Position numbers and translations under genes: made by a program. 64,000 nt of DNA from Carnegiea gigantea (taxonomy: Eukaryota; Streptophyta; Magnoliopsida; Caryophyllales; Cactaceae), in NCBI GenBank assembly GCA_029747015.1, contig JAKOGI010000337.1:445001-509000 (forward strand), given 5' to 3'. Shown one piece after another: positions 11,661 through 25,877 of this stretch (position 1 is its first letter; every line of letters begins with the position of its first letter). The notes beneath the pieces were generated by a model. The model was not told the origin of the DNA. It saw only the letters and a program-made list of their open reading frames with translations, and made no database searches.

Positions 11661-11969
11661 GGGATGGGGATGGGGATGTCCTAATCTTGAAAAGCGTGAG
11701 GGATTGCACAGATTTGAAGTTGATGATTCCCAGTGTACTACTAGTATTAGTAGTAGTAGGTTGCGGGTCAGTTTCCAGTTGGGACGGCTGGGTTAAGGGG
11801 AGGGTGGGGTGGCTTGTTCATTTCCCCAATCCAGGGTTGACAAATGACACCACCATCGAATTTATGGCCCTCCCTTCCCTTGGCTTCAAATCAACTGTTG
11901 ACAATTGAAACATGTTTTGATTATGATTATTGATTGGGACTTTTTGCAATTTGATTACTTGTTCATCTT

Positions 11970-12579
11970 TCTACCTTCATTAATTCCATTATCAGACGGA
12001 TTAGTGTTCCTTGTTTATAAGAAATACTGTTTGATGATGTCTACTTCTGTCTGAGGAAGTTTCGCTGGATTCTCCCTAAATAAGAAAAGAGAGTAGCCAC
12101 AATTCAATTTGCTTTCGTTACATGTAATAATAAGCCGAATAGAGTAGGATATTATTCTAAACTTATTTACCAAACTTATTTACTGAACTTATTATAAACT
12201 GAATCTATCTGAACTTATTCTTAAAAAAATAAGTCAAACAGAACAAAACCTGAATATAAAGAGTAATGGAAAAGAGTAATCGGTTAATTTTAATTGGAAC
12301 ACTCATTTGGAAAAAATAACTTACATAACACTTTATTTCAAATGTCGTGCATCCATTCAATGTAGTGTAATACTCCATAAAATTTGATAAAAATTTTCTT
12401 GATAATTGTTCCAAAGATTAAAATCTCTTCATTGAGTGAACAAGAAGATTTTTTATTTAAAAGAGTATCGTAACAGATGATGTTTTTATTTTTTAAATTG
12501 TTAAAAGTTTGACAAAATTTTAAGGATGTTGTATATTGGATAAATTATTATATATTTCTGAGAATATTTACTTTCATTG

Positions 12580-12634
<55 letters not shown>

Positions 12635-14235
12635 CCTTATAGTTACTAATATATATTTTATTTACGTGAATTTTTAGTATTTACTTGATATGTGTGATAT
12701 AAGATTTATTGCACTGTGGCATTGCTGTTGTGGGAGGTTGGATTTGTCAGACCACCGCTATTCAACATTTACTGCATCCCCTTTTTAAAGCGGCCAACCG
12801 GGCCGAGGGGCCCGAGCCAATGTAATGAGCTCGTTTATTTATTTGTGGTTTTTCTGGGTGCGTTTTGAGATACAAAAAATTGTACAGGCTCAATTCACAT
12901 TTATTCAATTATATGAATCTGTTGTAGAATTAATTAATTGAATGATATTTATATCAAGTCAACGTGGTTGATGCAATTTAATGTCCAATACTTATATTTT
13001 ACTTTTTTTCAATTATTTTTTAAAAGAAAGAATAAGAATCATAATTGAATTATATGCATGTAACTCTATCTTCTTTATTTTCAATCAAATTGCGTTTGGT
13101 AAGTTTTAAAAAAACCTTCTAATTTTTTAAAAATTTTTTAAACATTTTCTAACGTTTGACATTATAGTTGAAAGATGAAAAGAAAATGGAAAAACTCTAC
13201 AACAATCTCCATTCGTGAGAGTATGAAGGGAGGGGACATAACTATGCTTATGAAAATAATTGTCATACGAAGAGAAAATATCCTTCATTGTTAAACGGAA
13301 AACCTCCTTGTGAAATTGTGCTATAAAACTATACCTCGTTCTTATTTGTCTCAAAGTATGGAAGGTATTGTAAGGGAATGATCTCCCCTAACCCCAATTA
13401 CACATAAAAACAATTAATAACCTTTTAACAACATATAGAGTTCTAAGGGATTCTCTGTGCGTATGTGCGCATTCGCGTGCACACGCACAAATAGGGGTGC
13501 AAATGCTGATAGAAGGAGATTTGAAGATAGGCTTTTGGCTTCTATTTAACTTTAATCTTGTGTTATTAGAATTTCTCGTTCAATTTGTAAGAGTTTTTAC
13601 CCTTTGATGGGAACATTAGTCTCTCTTAGTATGAGACTTCTGATTAACTAGTGTGATTTAATACATTATATGAATATCGACTTTCAAATCACTATAACAT
13701 GAATTGCAAGATCCTTGAACCCTCTCTCGATCGATAAAAAAATTATCTATGAGACGGTTGTCATGGTTCTGAAACCAAAGATCAGTAAGAATCGTATTAG
13801 TTATTTGATAGTTGCATTTCACCTCGATGGTTTAAATCCAAATCCAATACAAATCAAAAATTCTGCGACCAGGCGGGCGGGGTGTGGGATGTTTGATGTA
13901 GCAATCTCACATCTGAATTGCAAAGATATAAAGAGACTAATTCCAATTGACCATAGATTTAAAAACTATAGATTACCTATTAGTCCACAAAAAGGAAGTA
14001 GAAAAAATTTAGAGAGGCATTTTATTTTAATCCGTACAATCCAAACTAAAAAAAATAATCCAAACTTATATTTTTCAGCTATTCAAATTTTGGACAAACT
14101 GCAAATGACATTTTGCACTTTATAAATAAAATTATTACATCTCGTATGGAAAAGTTAAGCTTTTAGCGACAATTTGAAGAATTTTCTCATTGTCTTAACT
14201 TGCACCCATAGCTCCAACCTCCAAGGATTAGCAAT
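11970..14235. other. Intergenic, AT-rich, no supported gene
   Basis: No convincing exon. Contains a (TA)n run at 12581-12631. A 136-codon frame at about 13715-14125 opens with TTG, has AT-driven composition and matches no family I know. Confidence 0.6.
12581..12631. repeat. (TA)n microsatellite
   Basis: About 25 uninterrupted TA dinucleotides. Confidence 0.95.
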
Positions 14236-14239
14236 TAAA

Positions 14240-14675
14240 GACCCTGTTGGATAAAATTAGCTGTTTAGGTAGAGGATAACAGTTCAGGTGGCGGATAGCT
14301 GTTAGGTAATTGATATCATTTCTAATTTAGTTGTTACCAAATAGCTGTTTAGATGAGTGGTTGACATAAATGTGTTTGATAAATTTAACTATTGGGTTAG
14401 CTAATTCATGTAAATTGATATAAAAAGATATAGATAATTTTCGAATCTAAAATTTCCAAATGATATTTTTTGGTTAAAAATAATAAAATGCTACTTCTAA
14501 ATGCTAAAAGCTAATACTGTTAACTTTTTAGAAATGCTGCTTAAAACGCTAAATGCTACTTGAAACACCAGTTAAAACACTAGGTTACTAAATACTAAAA
14601 ATTAACAGATTAGTATATTGACTTGGTCAAAACACTAAATATTACTCAAAATATTATTGTTGAACACAACCAAAA
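14240..14675 (-). mobile_element. Tourist-like MITE, GGCCATGTTCGG family (inverted, divergent)
   Basis: Begins GACCCTGTTGGATAAAATTAG after TAA. Contains the family's AGCTGTTTAGGTAG(A/C)GGATA units in inverted order relative to 15042-15474 and ends near a GTTGAACACAAC string. Diverged; the right boundary is approximate. Confidence 0.5.
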
Positions 14676-15041
14676 CCGTCATGTACAAAATTTTTGCATT
14701 TGACAACTCCTAAAATACATTGAATACGGCTATCAATGACATGGGATACTTGTTATCCCAAATTACAAAATATATGAAGGATACTAGTTATCCCAAACTA
14801 CAAAACCTCTATTGTATTTCTAGGATTGCATACTCAATAACCATGTCGCAAGCACATACATATAAATTAAAACGGTTTCGTGGGTTCTTTCAAAAAAATA
14901 TGTGTAATACTCTGGCACATGGCAAAGCATGACTTGTAGAAATTGATTGACTACTTATATCATCGAATTAAGTCAAAGATACACCTTTCTTTTAAAGGAG
15001 TTCACTCCTAAAAGTTCATCAATTAAGCTTGTTTACTCTAA

Positions 15042-15474
15042 GGCCATGTTCGACAATAACGTTTTTGGTGGCGTTTAGTATTTTGACCAAGTCAATACAC
15101 TGATTAGTTAAATTTCAATATTCAGTAAACTAGTGTTTTGATTAGCATTTCAAGTAGCGTTTGGCGTTTTAAGCAGCGTTTTTGAAAAGTTAATAGTATT
15201 AATGTTTGACATTTAAAAGTAGCGTTTCATATTTTTTAGTCAAAAAATATCATTTAAAAGTTTTGTCTTTGAAAATTATCTATATCCTTTTATATCAATT
15301 TACATTAATCAGCTAGTCTAACAGCTGAATTTATTGAATACATTAGTTTAAACCGCTCATGTAAACAGCTATCCGCTAACAGTTAAATTAGAAATGTTAT
15401 CCGCTATCTAAACAACTATCCGATATTCGAACCGCTATCTGTTATCTAAACAACTAATTTTGCCGAACAGAGTC
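15042..15474 (+). mobile_element. Tourist-like MITE, GGCCATGTTCGG family
   Basis: 433 bp. Left GGCCATGTTCGACAATAACG; right, reverse complemented, GACTCTGTTCGGCAAAATTAG. Shares GTAGCGTTTGGCGTTTTAAG, TTACATTAATCAGCTA and AACAGCTATCCGCTA blocks with copies at 32631, 33068 and 61666. Preceded by TAA. No ORF. Confidence 0.65.
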
Positions 15475-16095
15475 TTGATCACTTTTAATATGGTGACCTC
15501 TATGAAATTTTCTCCAAATAGCATATTAGTGAGAACAAAGCACTTAAAAATGACTCACAGTGATTTTTAGGGCTGATCACAAATCCTTGAAACTGTTGTA
15601 CGCAACTATACACGACTTGAGACGGGGCTGGTGTTATAGATGCTATTACAACTAATTTGTGACCATGAGCTCTAGAAAATTCCTTAATTGGGTCAGATAT
15701 TTTAGGATTGGATTGTAAGATATAATAATCCATACATTGGTCAGCCTGTGAGGCACAACTAGAACTATACGTTCTTCAAATTGCAGTGAGTATAATACAT
15801 TGAATATTATTAGAACTGTGGTCTAATTATGAAATGTATCACCAAAGGTATACCTTTCTTTCATAGAGTTATTCTTAAACTCCATTGTTAAACATGCTTG
15901 ACACAGATTACTCTTTGGATGGCCAATCTCACGAGAAGTTCTTCCAAGTAGCAGGTGAGTGAGGATAGAGGATGTTGAAAAGTTGATGATAATATGTTGG
16001 GCTAGTCATCAATCCCCGAAACTTGTGTCACAATTTGATACGTTAAAAGGGAACATGAGCACTTTTTTGTTATTTAACAATCTTATACTTACTTA

Positions 16096-16332
16096 GGCCC
16101 TGTTTTTTTCATAGGTCAATTTTAATATATCAATCTAAACCTACTTCAACTCACTTCAATCTACTTCAACTCACTTCTATTATTTTAATCAAGTTCAATT
16201 TATCACATAAAAATATTTAATCCACTTTAACCTACTTCAATCCACTTCAACTTATTTCAACTCATCTCAACCTATTTCAACCCACTTTACCCTTTTACCT
16301 ATCCCAATTTACCTAACGATAAGAACATACCC
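16096..16332 (-). mobile_element. Tourist-like MITE, decamer-repeat family (copy 4), TTA duplication
   Basis: Perfect TTA duplications at 16093-16095 and 16333-16335. Left GGCCCTGTTTTTTTCATAGG; right, reverse complemented, GGGTATGTTCTTATCGTTAG. The interior is TTCAACTCAC / TTCAATCTAC decamers. The cleanest copy for defining the family as PIF/Harbinger-like. Confidence 0.75.
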
Positions 16333-16429
16333 TTAGCATTAAATTCATATATATGGTCTCCTTTAGTAACGTGGTCTTTGTGATATATATCAGAATTAAA
16401 ACTGAGCTTCTAAATATATTAGACTTTGA

Positions 16430-17192
<763 letters not shown>

Positions 17193-20100
17193 AAGTATAA
17201 TTTTCATCACCTTGTTTTTTTTTTTAAAGAAAAAATGGTTCTACTTAATCAAAGTTGAGCTACTAGCTACGTACAAGGGATAGAGCTATCCTAGTTAGCA
17301 CAACTTTTTCTTACTAACAAAATTAAAACATGATATGAAACCTTGATTGAGGGGAATATTGAGCAAAATCGCTTGATTCAACACATGTTTAATTCGTCTC
17401 ATTGTATCGAATTGTAATTATATTGACTCTTATGTATACATAGTTTAGTAAAGCTATTACAATATTCATTCGAACTTACTAATTAAACATAGACTTAATC
17501 AATTCTAAGTCTTTTTTTTTAAAGAAAAAAGAAAAAAAAAGGTTGTTTGAAGTAGCATTTTAGATTTACATCAAACTAATTTATGACACCTCGTATCCCA
17601 ATTCTCAAATGGACAAAAAGAAACAAAAAATGGTCATTTTCGAAAGGCCCCCCAACAGATAATTTTTCATAGATAGCTTAGAAATGCAGGGCACGACCAG
17701 ACGATTTTTCATAAATAAATATAGGGGCCTACTCTACTCCACATTTCCACTGCAATTGATGTGAGAGCAAACAGAGGAGTTGGCCATTCTTGATTGAAGG
17801 AACGACGAGAATTTCTTGCACGTTTGGAGCAGTTTCTCTCTAGTGATAGTCGACCATTGAGCTACAGGCCAACTCTTACCCCAACAAGTGATAGTCTTTA
17901 ATGTTAACTAGTTATTTGACAAATTGCTTTTTAATATATAGAAATAAATATAAAATTAATAATTTTAATACTTGATATTTATGTTAAATATTTATTATAA
18001 TTTTTGGATTGTAATTTTTAATTAGCTTACTTAAACATAACATTAATTAAAAGGAAACAAAACTAAATTCACTTTCTTTCACTCTTTAGTATCTCAGTAT
18101 TTTCTTTTCTCTTTTATCGGGCAAAAGTTTCCCTTGCTTTAAAGGAGGTTTCAGCATGCTTAACATTACTTTACGAGTAGGAGTAGTAGAGTAGGATACT
18201 CTAAATTGAGATTTTTAAACCTACATTAGTATTTTTTTAAAAAATATTGTAAAACAAGAGTTACAACTTTCATCTTAATATAATGGATTTGAAGAATGCT
18301 TGAAAAGAGCAGAAGAAAATTTTCAAAAAAAGGAGGGGGGGGAAGAGAGAAAGAAGTTATTTATTGCCATAATATATGTCTTATTGTTTTGTTTGTGGTT
18401 TGGTATGCAGTGAGTTTTTGTTTAATAATTAATCCAATCAAAGGATTAAATTAATTATTAAATTTCAAGAATATGTTTTATATTTTAACATATTTTTTCA
18501 TGTGCATGTTGTTTGGACTTGAAATGCAGATGCGGTAAATATTTCTTATTACCTTGCACAGTAACTAATACCGAAGCTGCTGAAATTCGAACATAAATCT
18601 TTTACTCATAAAGGTTCTAATACTATATTGAAGAACTAACTCAGCGTCAAGTTGATTCTTTAACATGCGCGTTATTAAAGCCTTTGCATCACTTAAGCTT
18701 TCACAATTTACCATTTGCTGCACTAATTGTTGTGATGGTAGTGTGCTATTTGTCTTGTCCGTTGTTTGACATTGTGGTGTTTGCAGTGGTTTTTTTAAGG
18801 TAAAGTTGCTTATCTATATGAAAATAATTGTGATAGTTGCTTACATATTGTAGTAAAGATGGATTCATGAGAGTATTTAAATTTCCTGGGCCAATGTGAG
18901 CAAATGGACCTTCGTTAATTTAGAATAAAGGATGAAACAGCAACACATGTTGTTTCAAGTGGTTTAGCACTTGTTCTTCTCAAGTAAGGTCTCGGATTTG
19001 AGTCCTACGAATGGAGAAAATCTGCAATGGGAGAACTTGATCCCTTATTGGACCAATAGTAATTCAATTATAGTGAAATTGAGGATTCAAAACCCTCCAA
19101 AAAAAATACGGGATGAAACATACTACAACTAAAATTTGTCCTAAATATAAAAACCCCATACATTTACTTAATTAGATGTGGGCTTCCTTTGTTTAGCAAA
19201 AAAACAAAAAGAGAAGGGGATGTACCAGTAACATTGGCAATAAGTCAAGAGTCTATACACATTTAATTATGCTTAACACATTTTGAAACATCATGCAATG
19301 AAGTACATTTTTGTATGGATCTAATGTTTGCTAAAAAGTATTCTATCATTTATTATGTTTGTCCTCTAACTAGTGAAACAGTATGGCCTATGAGGGCGCG
19401 CAGCTGACCGAAGAAAGACTTTCATAGGTGGTGGACCTATACAGACAATAAATTTGTGTATTGTTTTGGAACAACTTATGTACTGTGGGAGAAAAAACTA
19501 GGCAGATTTGGATTAATTAAAATTGAACGATAATTTTAAAATTTTCAAAAAGTTGAGTTTTTTGGGGCAATTTCTTTAACCATTGATCATATATAAGGGG
19601 TAAACAGAAATTAAAGTTCCATATGTATTAACTAAGATATTTTATATAGTTGCGTTTCCAAAAATCAAATTCTGTAACACTGATCACTATTATATATTTT
19701 TCAAATACACAATAATGGTGTTTGAAATATGACATCAACTAAGCAACACAGATAAATTGAATTTAATATAGTACATTGTAAGTTGGAAATAACAAATTTT
19801 GCATACTTTAATTGATATTACACAGATCTCTTACATTTTTAGAAGCTTGATGCACATTAAACATGATCTTGTAGGTCCAGAATGGTTCCGGTTAAAATTT
19901 TGAGTCGATTTCTACGCGTTTCTTTTCCATTGCAACCTTGTGCTTAATTTTATCTTAATTCATTATATACCACAGCTTAAACTAATAAGCATGTGTGAGC
20001 TTTTGTATTTTCACAAAGTATATCTTTATATGATCATATATAAGATTGTAATATAAGATTGTAATTAAAATGACTAGCTAGTTTAGTGAGCCCTTGAGTT

Positions 20101-20390
20101 CATCTTGATCAAGTTAGGTTGACTCAGATTTGAATCACACCGAATCCAAGCCAGTCTTTTTTCTGCAAACTTCTCTATCAATGAGGATCCGATTTCAAGT
20201 GACCCACATAAAAAAAATTTGGGGAAAAAAAAAAAACTGAGGGTTGAAACTTTTGATAGCCAAAAGGTAATGTACAAAGGTACTTAAAACCAACATAAAA
20301 CACATCATAGCAAAGGTAAATGTTATACCTTAAATAATCGGAGATAGGATACTACTAATTCTGTTAAAATGAGGCTACTAGCATACAAAA
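17193..20390. other. Intergenic, AT-rich, no supported gene
   Basis: No exon-like sequence. Holds a SINE-like copy (18935-19105), a fragment of the TGTTAGAGTATAA repeat (about 18580-18700) and short homopolymer runs (A-rich then G9 at 18330-18346). Confidence 0.6.
18935..19105 (+). repeat. SINE-like repeat (copy 3, best preserved)
   Basis: Runs from TTTCAAGTGGTTTAGCAC through a box-B-like GGATTTGAGTCC (about 18993) to GAGGATTCAAAACCC and a short A-run. Inverted copy at 2345-2510; diverged copy at 11025. Reading as a Pol III-derived SINE is inference. Confidence 0.45.
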
Positions 20391-20399
20391 ATACAACAA

Positions 20400-22990
20400 A
20401 TATAAGATAGGATAATACATAGCCAGTACAATACAACATAACCTACCATTCAAAAGCCAAATGGATGCCAAGTATCAAGCAACCTATGGACCACAACCTT
20501 ATTCTTATACCTCCACGTACTCTTATCCTTATCCATGTCCTTCGCTAGCTCTGAAAACTTCAAATCATGTTTAATCACCTCGTTATGCCTTTATTAGGCC
20601 ACCCTTTCTCTCTTTTGTACTCTGGAGGGTTAGTCATCTCATATCTTCTCACATATGCATCCACACTCCTCTTTACATAACCAAAGTATCCAAGTCTATT
20701 CTCTCCCATCTTATCTTTTATGGGTGCCGCTTTTGCTCTGTTTCTAATTGCTTCATCCCTAATCTTATCCAATCATGCACGGGCACACATCCTCCGAATT
20801 GTCCTCACCTCTGCTACCGTTAACTGCTGAGCTTGGGTCCTTTTTATTGTCCAGCAATCAGAGCGAACGATAAATTTTACCTTTTAATCCTACTAGAATG
20901 CTTTTATCACATACCACTCCTAAGGTACTCTTTCATTTTTACCATCTCCCTTTCATAATGTGGTCAATGTCGTCGATAATATCCCATTTCTCTTAAATAA
21001 TTGAGTCCAAGTCTTTAAACTTCTCAACCCTTGGTATTGTTATGTTATCAATGGTGATTTCTCCACCGTCCTCCTTTCCTTCACTGAAACCACATGTAAC
21101 GCTCCAACCCCTCTCGGATCGTGAGCAATTGCCAGGAACGACTTTAAGGATCGTTTACTGTTCCCACAAATCACCACAAACCTTTTCGACTTGCTTCGTC
21201 CTTACTCACACGTTGCCTGAAAAACTTCCCAGGAGGTCAACCATCATAGGATTTCTCCACAGCAAGCACGCTTAACTGTAAAGTACTTATGGGTGGGCTT
21301 CTTGAAAAGAAAGGTGCACTTTTGGTGATATAAGGAGTCACTTCAAATCATTTTAAGCCACACTCGGGGCGTTACAGCTTACTGGTAACTTCATCTAGTC
21401 TTATCGATAAGAACAATATTATCCATAAATAGCATATACCATGGTACCTCATCTTCGATCCCTTTAATGAGTTCATCCATGACTATGGCAAAAAGAAATA
21501 AGCTTAAAACTGATCCCTGATGTAGTCCAATTTTGTGTCTCCTCCTGAGGTCCTAACACTTGTCTGTCCTCCCTCGTATATATCCTGAATAACTTGGATA
21601 TATGCAACTAAGACTCTCTAATGTACTATATCATAAACTTTCTCTAGGTCTATTGTGAAAACTTTTTTTCTATCTCTATACAATTGCATGAGCCTTCTAA
21701 ATAGGTGGATTGCCTCTATGATCGATCTTCTTGGTATAAAACCAAATTGGTTATCTGAGATTGAAATATTCTTCCTCAATCTTTTTTCGATCAACCTTTT
21801 CCATAACTTCACAGTGTTGGCTAATCAATTTTGTATCTCAATACTTATTGCAATTTTGAATATCACATTTGTTCTTTTAGAGAGGGATGACTGTATTGAG
21901 TCATTCGCAAGGTATCTTTGCAGTCCTCAAAATAATATTAAATAGCTCTATTAACCATTTTAGTCCCTCCTCACCAAAACACTTCCACACTTCCACATGG
22001 ATTCGGTCTAGGCCCACAGCCTGTTCATTGCTCATCTTCATTAGAGCATATTTAATCTCATCTTCGCTAATAGGGTTACAGAGATGATAGCTTTGTTGCC
22101 TTGCTCCCTCCTCTAAGCATTCTCAATCATTTCATCATTGAAAAACTCATAAAAGTACATTTGCCACATTTCCTTTATATATGCTTCCTCGACTAGAACC
22201 TCTCCCTCTTCATCTTTAATGCTCCTTATGTTACCCAAGTCTCTTGTTCTCCTTTTTGTAACCCTTGCTAGCTTAAATACCTCTTTCTCATCTACGTTGG
22301 TCTCAAGTCTCTCATATAATCATTGATAGGTAATGTTCTTGGCCACAACGACGACTTTCTTTACTACCTTCTTTGTTGGCTGATGCCTAGCTTTGTTGAC
22401 TTCTTTTTCTTTGTCAATTCTACTATTGACTAAAGCAGCACATGCTTCTTGTTTCTCCTTGACATTCTCTTTTACATCCTCATTCCACCACCAGACTCCC
22501 TTTATTTTGCCTCCACCTCCTTTAGAAGTACCTAAGATTTCATTAGTCAACCTTCAAATGCACTTTGCCATTACTTCCCACATTATGTCTACATCTTCTG
22601 CTTTCACCCTCTTTTGCTTTAATCTGCTCCAATAACTTTGTGGTGTTCTCCTTAGTAAGATTGCATCATATAATCTCAGATCCCAAATGTTTTTCTTCTT
22701 CTTCTTTGAACTTTTAATATTCACATCAACCGTGTTGTGTTCCCAAACATTTACTTGACATCTTTACACATCCTTTTATTGCCTCGCTCTAATTAGAAAG
22801 TAATCAATTTGCGTTTTTGTACTATCACTTTTAAAGGTCAGCAAGTGTCCTTTTACTAAATAAAGGAGTTTACAATCATCAATTTATAAGCAACCGCAAA
22901 ATCCAGAATTGAAACCCCTCCATTATTTCTTTCCCTATAACTGAACCTCCATGTGTCCCACATGTAACTAAGCCCAAGCCTTAATTCTTT
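20400..22990 (-). mobile_element. RTE-type LINE remnant (endonuclease/reverse transcriptase), decayed
   Basis: Minus-strand fragments in collinear order. Endonuclease-end piece NNGGVSILDFAVAY (22990-22860). Linker WWWNEDVKENVKEKQ with the DKEKEVNKARHQ region (22500-22330). RT fingers ISISDNQFGFIPRRSIIEAI and FTIDLEKVYD (21812-21625). A palm box reading LFMDNIVLID in place of the canonical FADD (about 21435-21405). C-terminal piece APIKDKMGENRLGYFGYVKR (20730-20665). Many stops and frameshifts. 5' truncated inside the endonuclease. Interrupted by a 282-bp insert at 21095-21376. Confidence 0.8.
21095..21376. mobile_element. 282-bp TGTAACGC...GCGTTACA insert within the LINE
   Basis: Starts TGTAACGCTCC and ends GGGGCGTTACA, an inverted terminal repeat of about 10 bp with TG..CA ends. 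It splits the LINE reading between TSK and FSEGKEDGG. No target duplication is visible (CCACA left, GCTTA right) and about 25 expected LINE codons are absent at the junction. A solo LTR or an unknown MITE are both possible. Confidence 0.5.
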
Positions 22991-23339
22991 TAAGCTCAAC
23001 GAACTTTGGAGGAGTTCGAACTTGGCTCGCTTTTTATCCAATTGAGCTTGAACTCAACTTGTCCCGACTCAAGTGCACTTTGTTGTCTTCATTAATCTAT
23101 TGAACATATTATTTGTCCGCACCAATATGAAAACAAAAAACATTTTAAAAAAAACCTACAGGTTATTAAAACTTGAAAAATTAGTATAATACTTTTTTAA
23201 CTATTTCATAGCTAAAATTAAGGTCCCATTCCCAATTTCCTCCCTACCATTAACAAACAATAATCACATGACTCTCTCAAATCCTGCACACATTTCTTCT
23301 CTGCCGCATCTCCTAAGTTTTTCCTTAATCTCCCCCAAT

Positions 23340-24100
23340 TGAAAAAAAATCTTTATTTCCTTTTCAAAGATCACAGTGGGGGGAATAGTCGGCGACGTAG
23401 TTGAACTGGAAACCCTCGCTCCAAGACGACGCATTAGAACCTCCTGACACGACGTCGTATCGGGGACTAGTTGCCAGCTTCTTCTCCTCTCTATAAATCA
23501 ATCTCAGCCGGTGATTTCTGGCTTTCGTCCTTTGTCCAACAATTCTCAGCCCCTCAACCCCTTACCCCCTCAATTTCATCGGCCGATTTTTCCGTTCTAG
23601 GTATTTTCTCTCTCTAAGTTCGATTTTGATTTTCGAGTTCTTGATTTCGCTACTAATTTTGTGTTTAAGCTCAGATCTGAGCTGCGAAAAATCACTGTTT
23701 TTCCGATCCGATTTTTCTTCTTTGCGGTACCTCTGTACCCTAGACTTTCCTGATTTGGAATTTGTTTTTGCTCTCTTAGTTTCTCTGTAATTGAACTGTG
23801 AATTTGTTCATCTAAACTCAGATCCACCATATGATGGGTTTTGATTTTACTTTTTTATCAAAAAAATCTCTTTTTTCCTGGGAATATTAGGTTTTCTTCT
23901 CAGATCTAGCTAAACCTTGATGTTAGAAATTTGTACTTGTTCTTTTAGCTGGAAAGTTACATATCTCCTCAAAAAATCCTTTTTTTTTTTGGGTTTTTGA
24001 AGTTTTAGCCTTGATAATTTTTTTTGGGCTGATTTAATATATATTTTTTCTGTTTGAACAGGAGTTCTTTTTGGGTAAAAATCGAAGAACAGAAAAAGAA
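23340..24100 (+). promoter_or_regulatory. Promoter, leader and 5'UTR intron of the 183-aa gene
   Basis: TATAAA at 23492-23497 with a pyrimidine-rich leader downstream. A donor CTAG|GTATTT at 23600/23601 and an acceptor TTTGAACAG ending 24061 define a 461-bp leader intron (23601-24061). The second leader exon (24062-24100) runs straight into the ATG at 24101. Confidence 0.6.
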
Positions 24101-25294
24101 ATGAATCGGTGGGATATTCAAGCGAGTGCTTTGATGGTTGGCTGTGAAGAGATGGGTGGCCCTCTTGCGGTTTCTCACTCTTCAAATAGGGGAGGTCCTG
24201 TTGTTTGCCCTAAGCCCAGGAGGCTAGGTTTCTTACCCAGCGATCTCATAATGTCTCTCAGATGGCAAAGAAGGTAATGAATAATGATTGCCCTTTTTCA
24301 TTTGTGTTTGTTTTCCCGATTTGGGTTTGCTTGAATGTGTTGTTGGCTCACACTTGGTGGGTTTGGATGGTTTTTGCAGCAGCCAACCAGCTGAGATGTG
24401 TGATTCGAAAGCAGGGGCAGAGCTCCTAGACATCATTCTTATGAAGGTAGCTTCTTTTCCTTTTTTTTGGTATGAGTTTGTGTAACTGGTTTATGTGATT
24501 AGTTAAGTCTTGCCTCATGTGTTGCTTGTCTTTGTAAAGAGAAATCTGAGCTTGGCCTTCTTGTTTGACACTTCTGAGCTAAATAATTGAGTGATTTTAG
24601 CTCTGCTGTTGAGCCCCTAATAACTGAGAAGCGGGAAAAAGAGCACCTTTGTCTAATAAGCTTGTCACAGCTATGAATCATAATGGTGGCTTCATGCTTT
24701 TGATTTAACTGATGTGAAGCGCGCTAGTAATTGTTAAGTTATGGAGCGTGGTTGGTTTGTTGGGTGCTTTGAATGGACAATAACTATATACGAGGATTCT
24801 TTCTTAGATTGTGATGTTCATGTGTTTGAATATGCATGTACATCTTGATAAATGAAAGCAACCATTTAAAAATTTTGTTTGTGTCGGTGGATCCTAGTAT
24901 GGTGAAATGCTAGAGAAGAATATGTGTTCTGTGGGAGGATTGTGCTCATAATTCACTCAACTGTGTTTGTATGTATATGCAGGAGGGTTATGGAGAAGAG
25001 CTCTCATCCAGAGAGATTGCATCATCACCTCCATTTTTTTGTGGTACTCCCCCTTCCAGAGTTTCTAACCCATTAATCCACGACGCTAACTTTGGGGATG
25101 AAAAACTATCCCCTTTGTCAACATTACAACTCGTATCCGCTTCTAGTTCAGCATCACCATCTATGTCGCCGTCTGCTATGAAAGCAGGTGGTGCTCGGAT
25201 GAAATTCGGCCCCAAGCCGGCCACTGTTAGAGTAGAAGGTTTTGATTGCCTCAGCCGGGATCGCCAGAACTCGGGCATCACTGCTGTGGCTTGA
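24101..25294 (+). CDS. Conserved plant protein of unknown function, 183 aa, 3 coding exons
   Basis: Coding exons 24101-24273, 24380-24446, 24983-25294; phases join cleanly (552 nt including TGA). The product opens MNRWDIQASALMVGCEEMGG and carries GGPVVCPKPRRLG near residue 31. The middle reads AEMCDSKAGAELLDIILMK. The C-terminal exon has SSPPFFCGTPPSRVSNPLI, a Ser-rich stretch, then RMKFGPKPATVRVEGFDC and a terminal RDRQNSGITAVA. No membrane segment, signal peptide or known catalytic motif. I recognise it as a land-plant family with the same conserved blocks, but know no function. The intron-1 acceptor is a tandem TTGCAGCAG (NAGNAG), allowing isoforms with one or two Ser after WQR. The 3'UTR runs to about 25680. 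Tandem to the hydrolase/S7 block but on the opposite strand. Confidence 0.88.
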
Positions 25295-25877
25295 ATTTCA
25301 TTGGAAACTGTACATATACAGCTTTGAAGCCGCCATTGTTCACACAGTTGCAGTAAAACTTGTCACTGAGTCTTGATTTTGAGGGACTTTTTGTAGAAAT
25401 TTTATGGAGGGAGATTGATCTTTTCAATGTATTGTATATAGGATGTGGTTCTACTACGATTGGAGCCTGTAATTAACTTTATGATCAGAAGTTTAGAGAG
25501 GATGAGGAGAGGTTTGGGCTTTCTTTGGTTTTCCCTTTTTTTTTTTGTATTATACGAGAGGATTGTAAGGGACAAGCAACTTGAGTCAGCTGTGGGGGAA
25601 TTTGTATAGAGCCATGAAAGTGGCGTGATCTTTTGTAATTAATGATGTATATACGTGCCCAATTTGCAATTTATATGAAAGTGGAAGCAAGGCTGTTTTG
25701 TTGTTTCCGTAGAATCCGTTTTGTTTTAGGAGTTATGACTATGTATTGTAGTGTGTGGTGGTTTGGATATTTATTGATAGTTGTTCTATTCGGGTATAGT
25801 GTTACTTTAAGCTGGGAGCAGGTGGTACGTTTGTCTAAAGAGGAAAGTGAGAAGCCAAAAGTTCAGTGGATGACTTG

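Noticed and set aside
13715..14125. 136-codon plus-strand frame
   Set aside because: Starts at TTG, AT-driven composition, no recognisable domain, no promoter or splice context.
24988..25281. 97-codon minus-strand frame
   Set aside because: Antisense of the third coding exon of the 183-aa gene, which has clear splice joins and conserved blocks.
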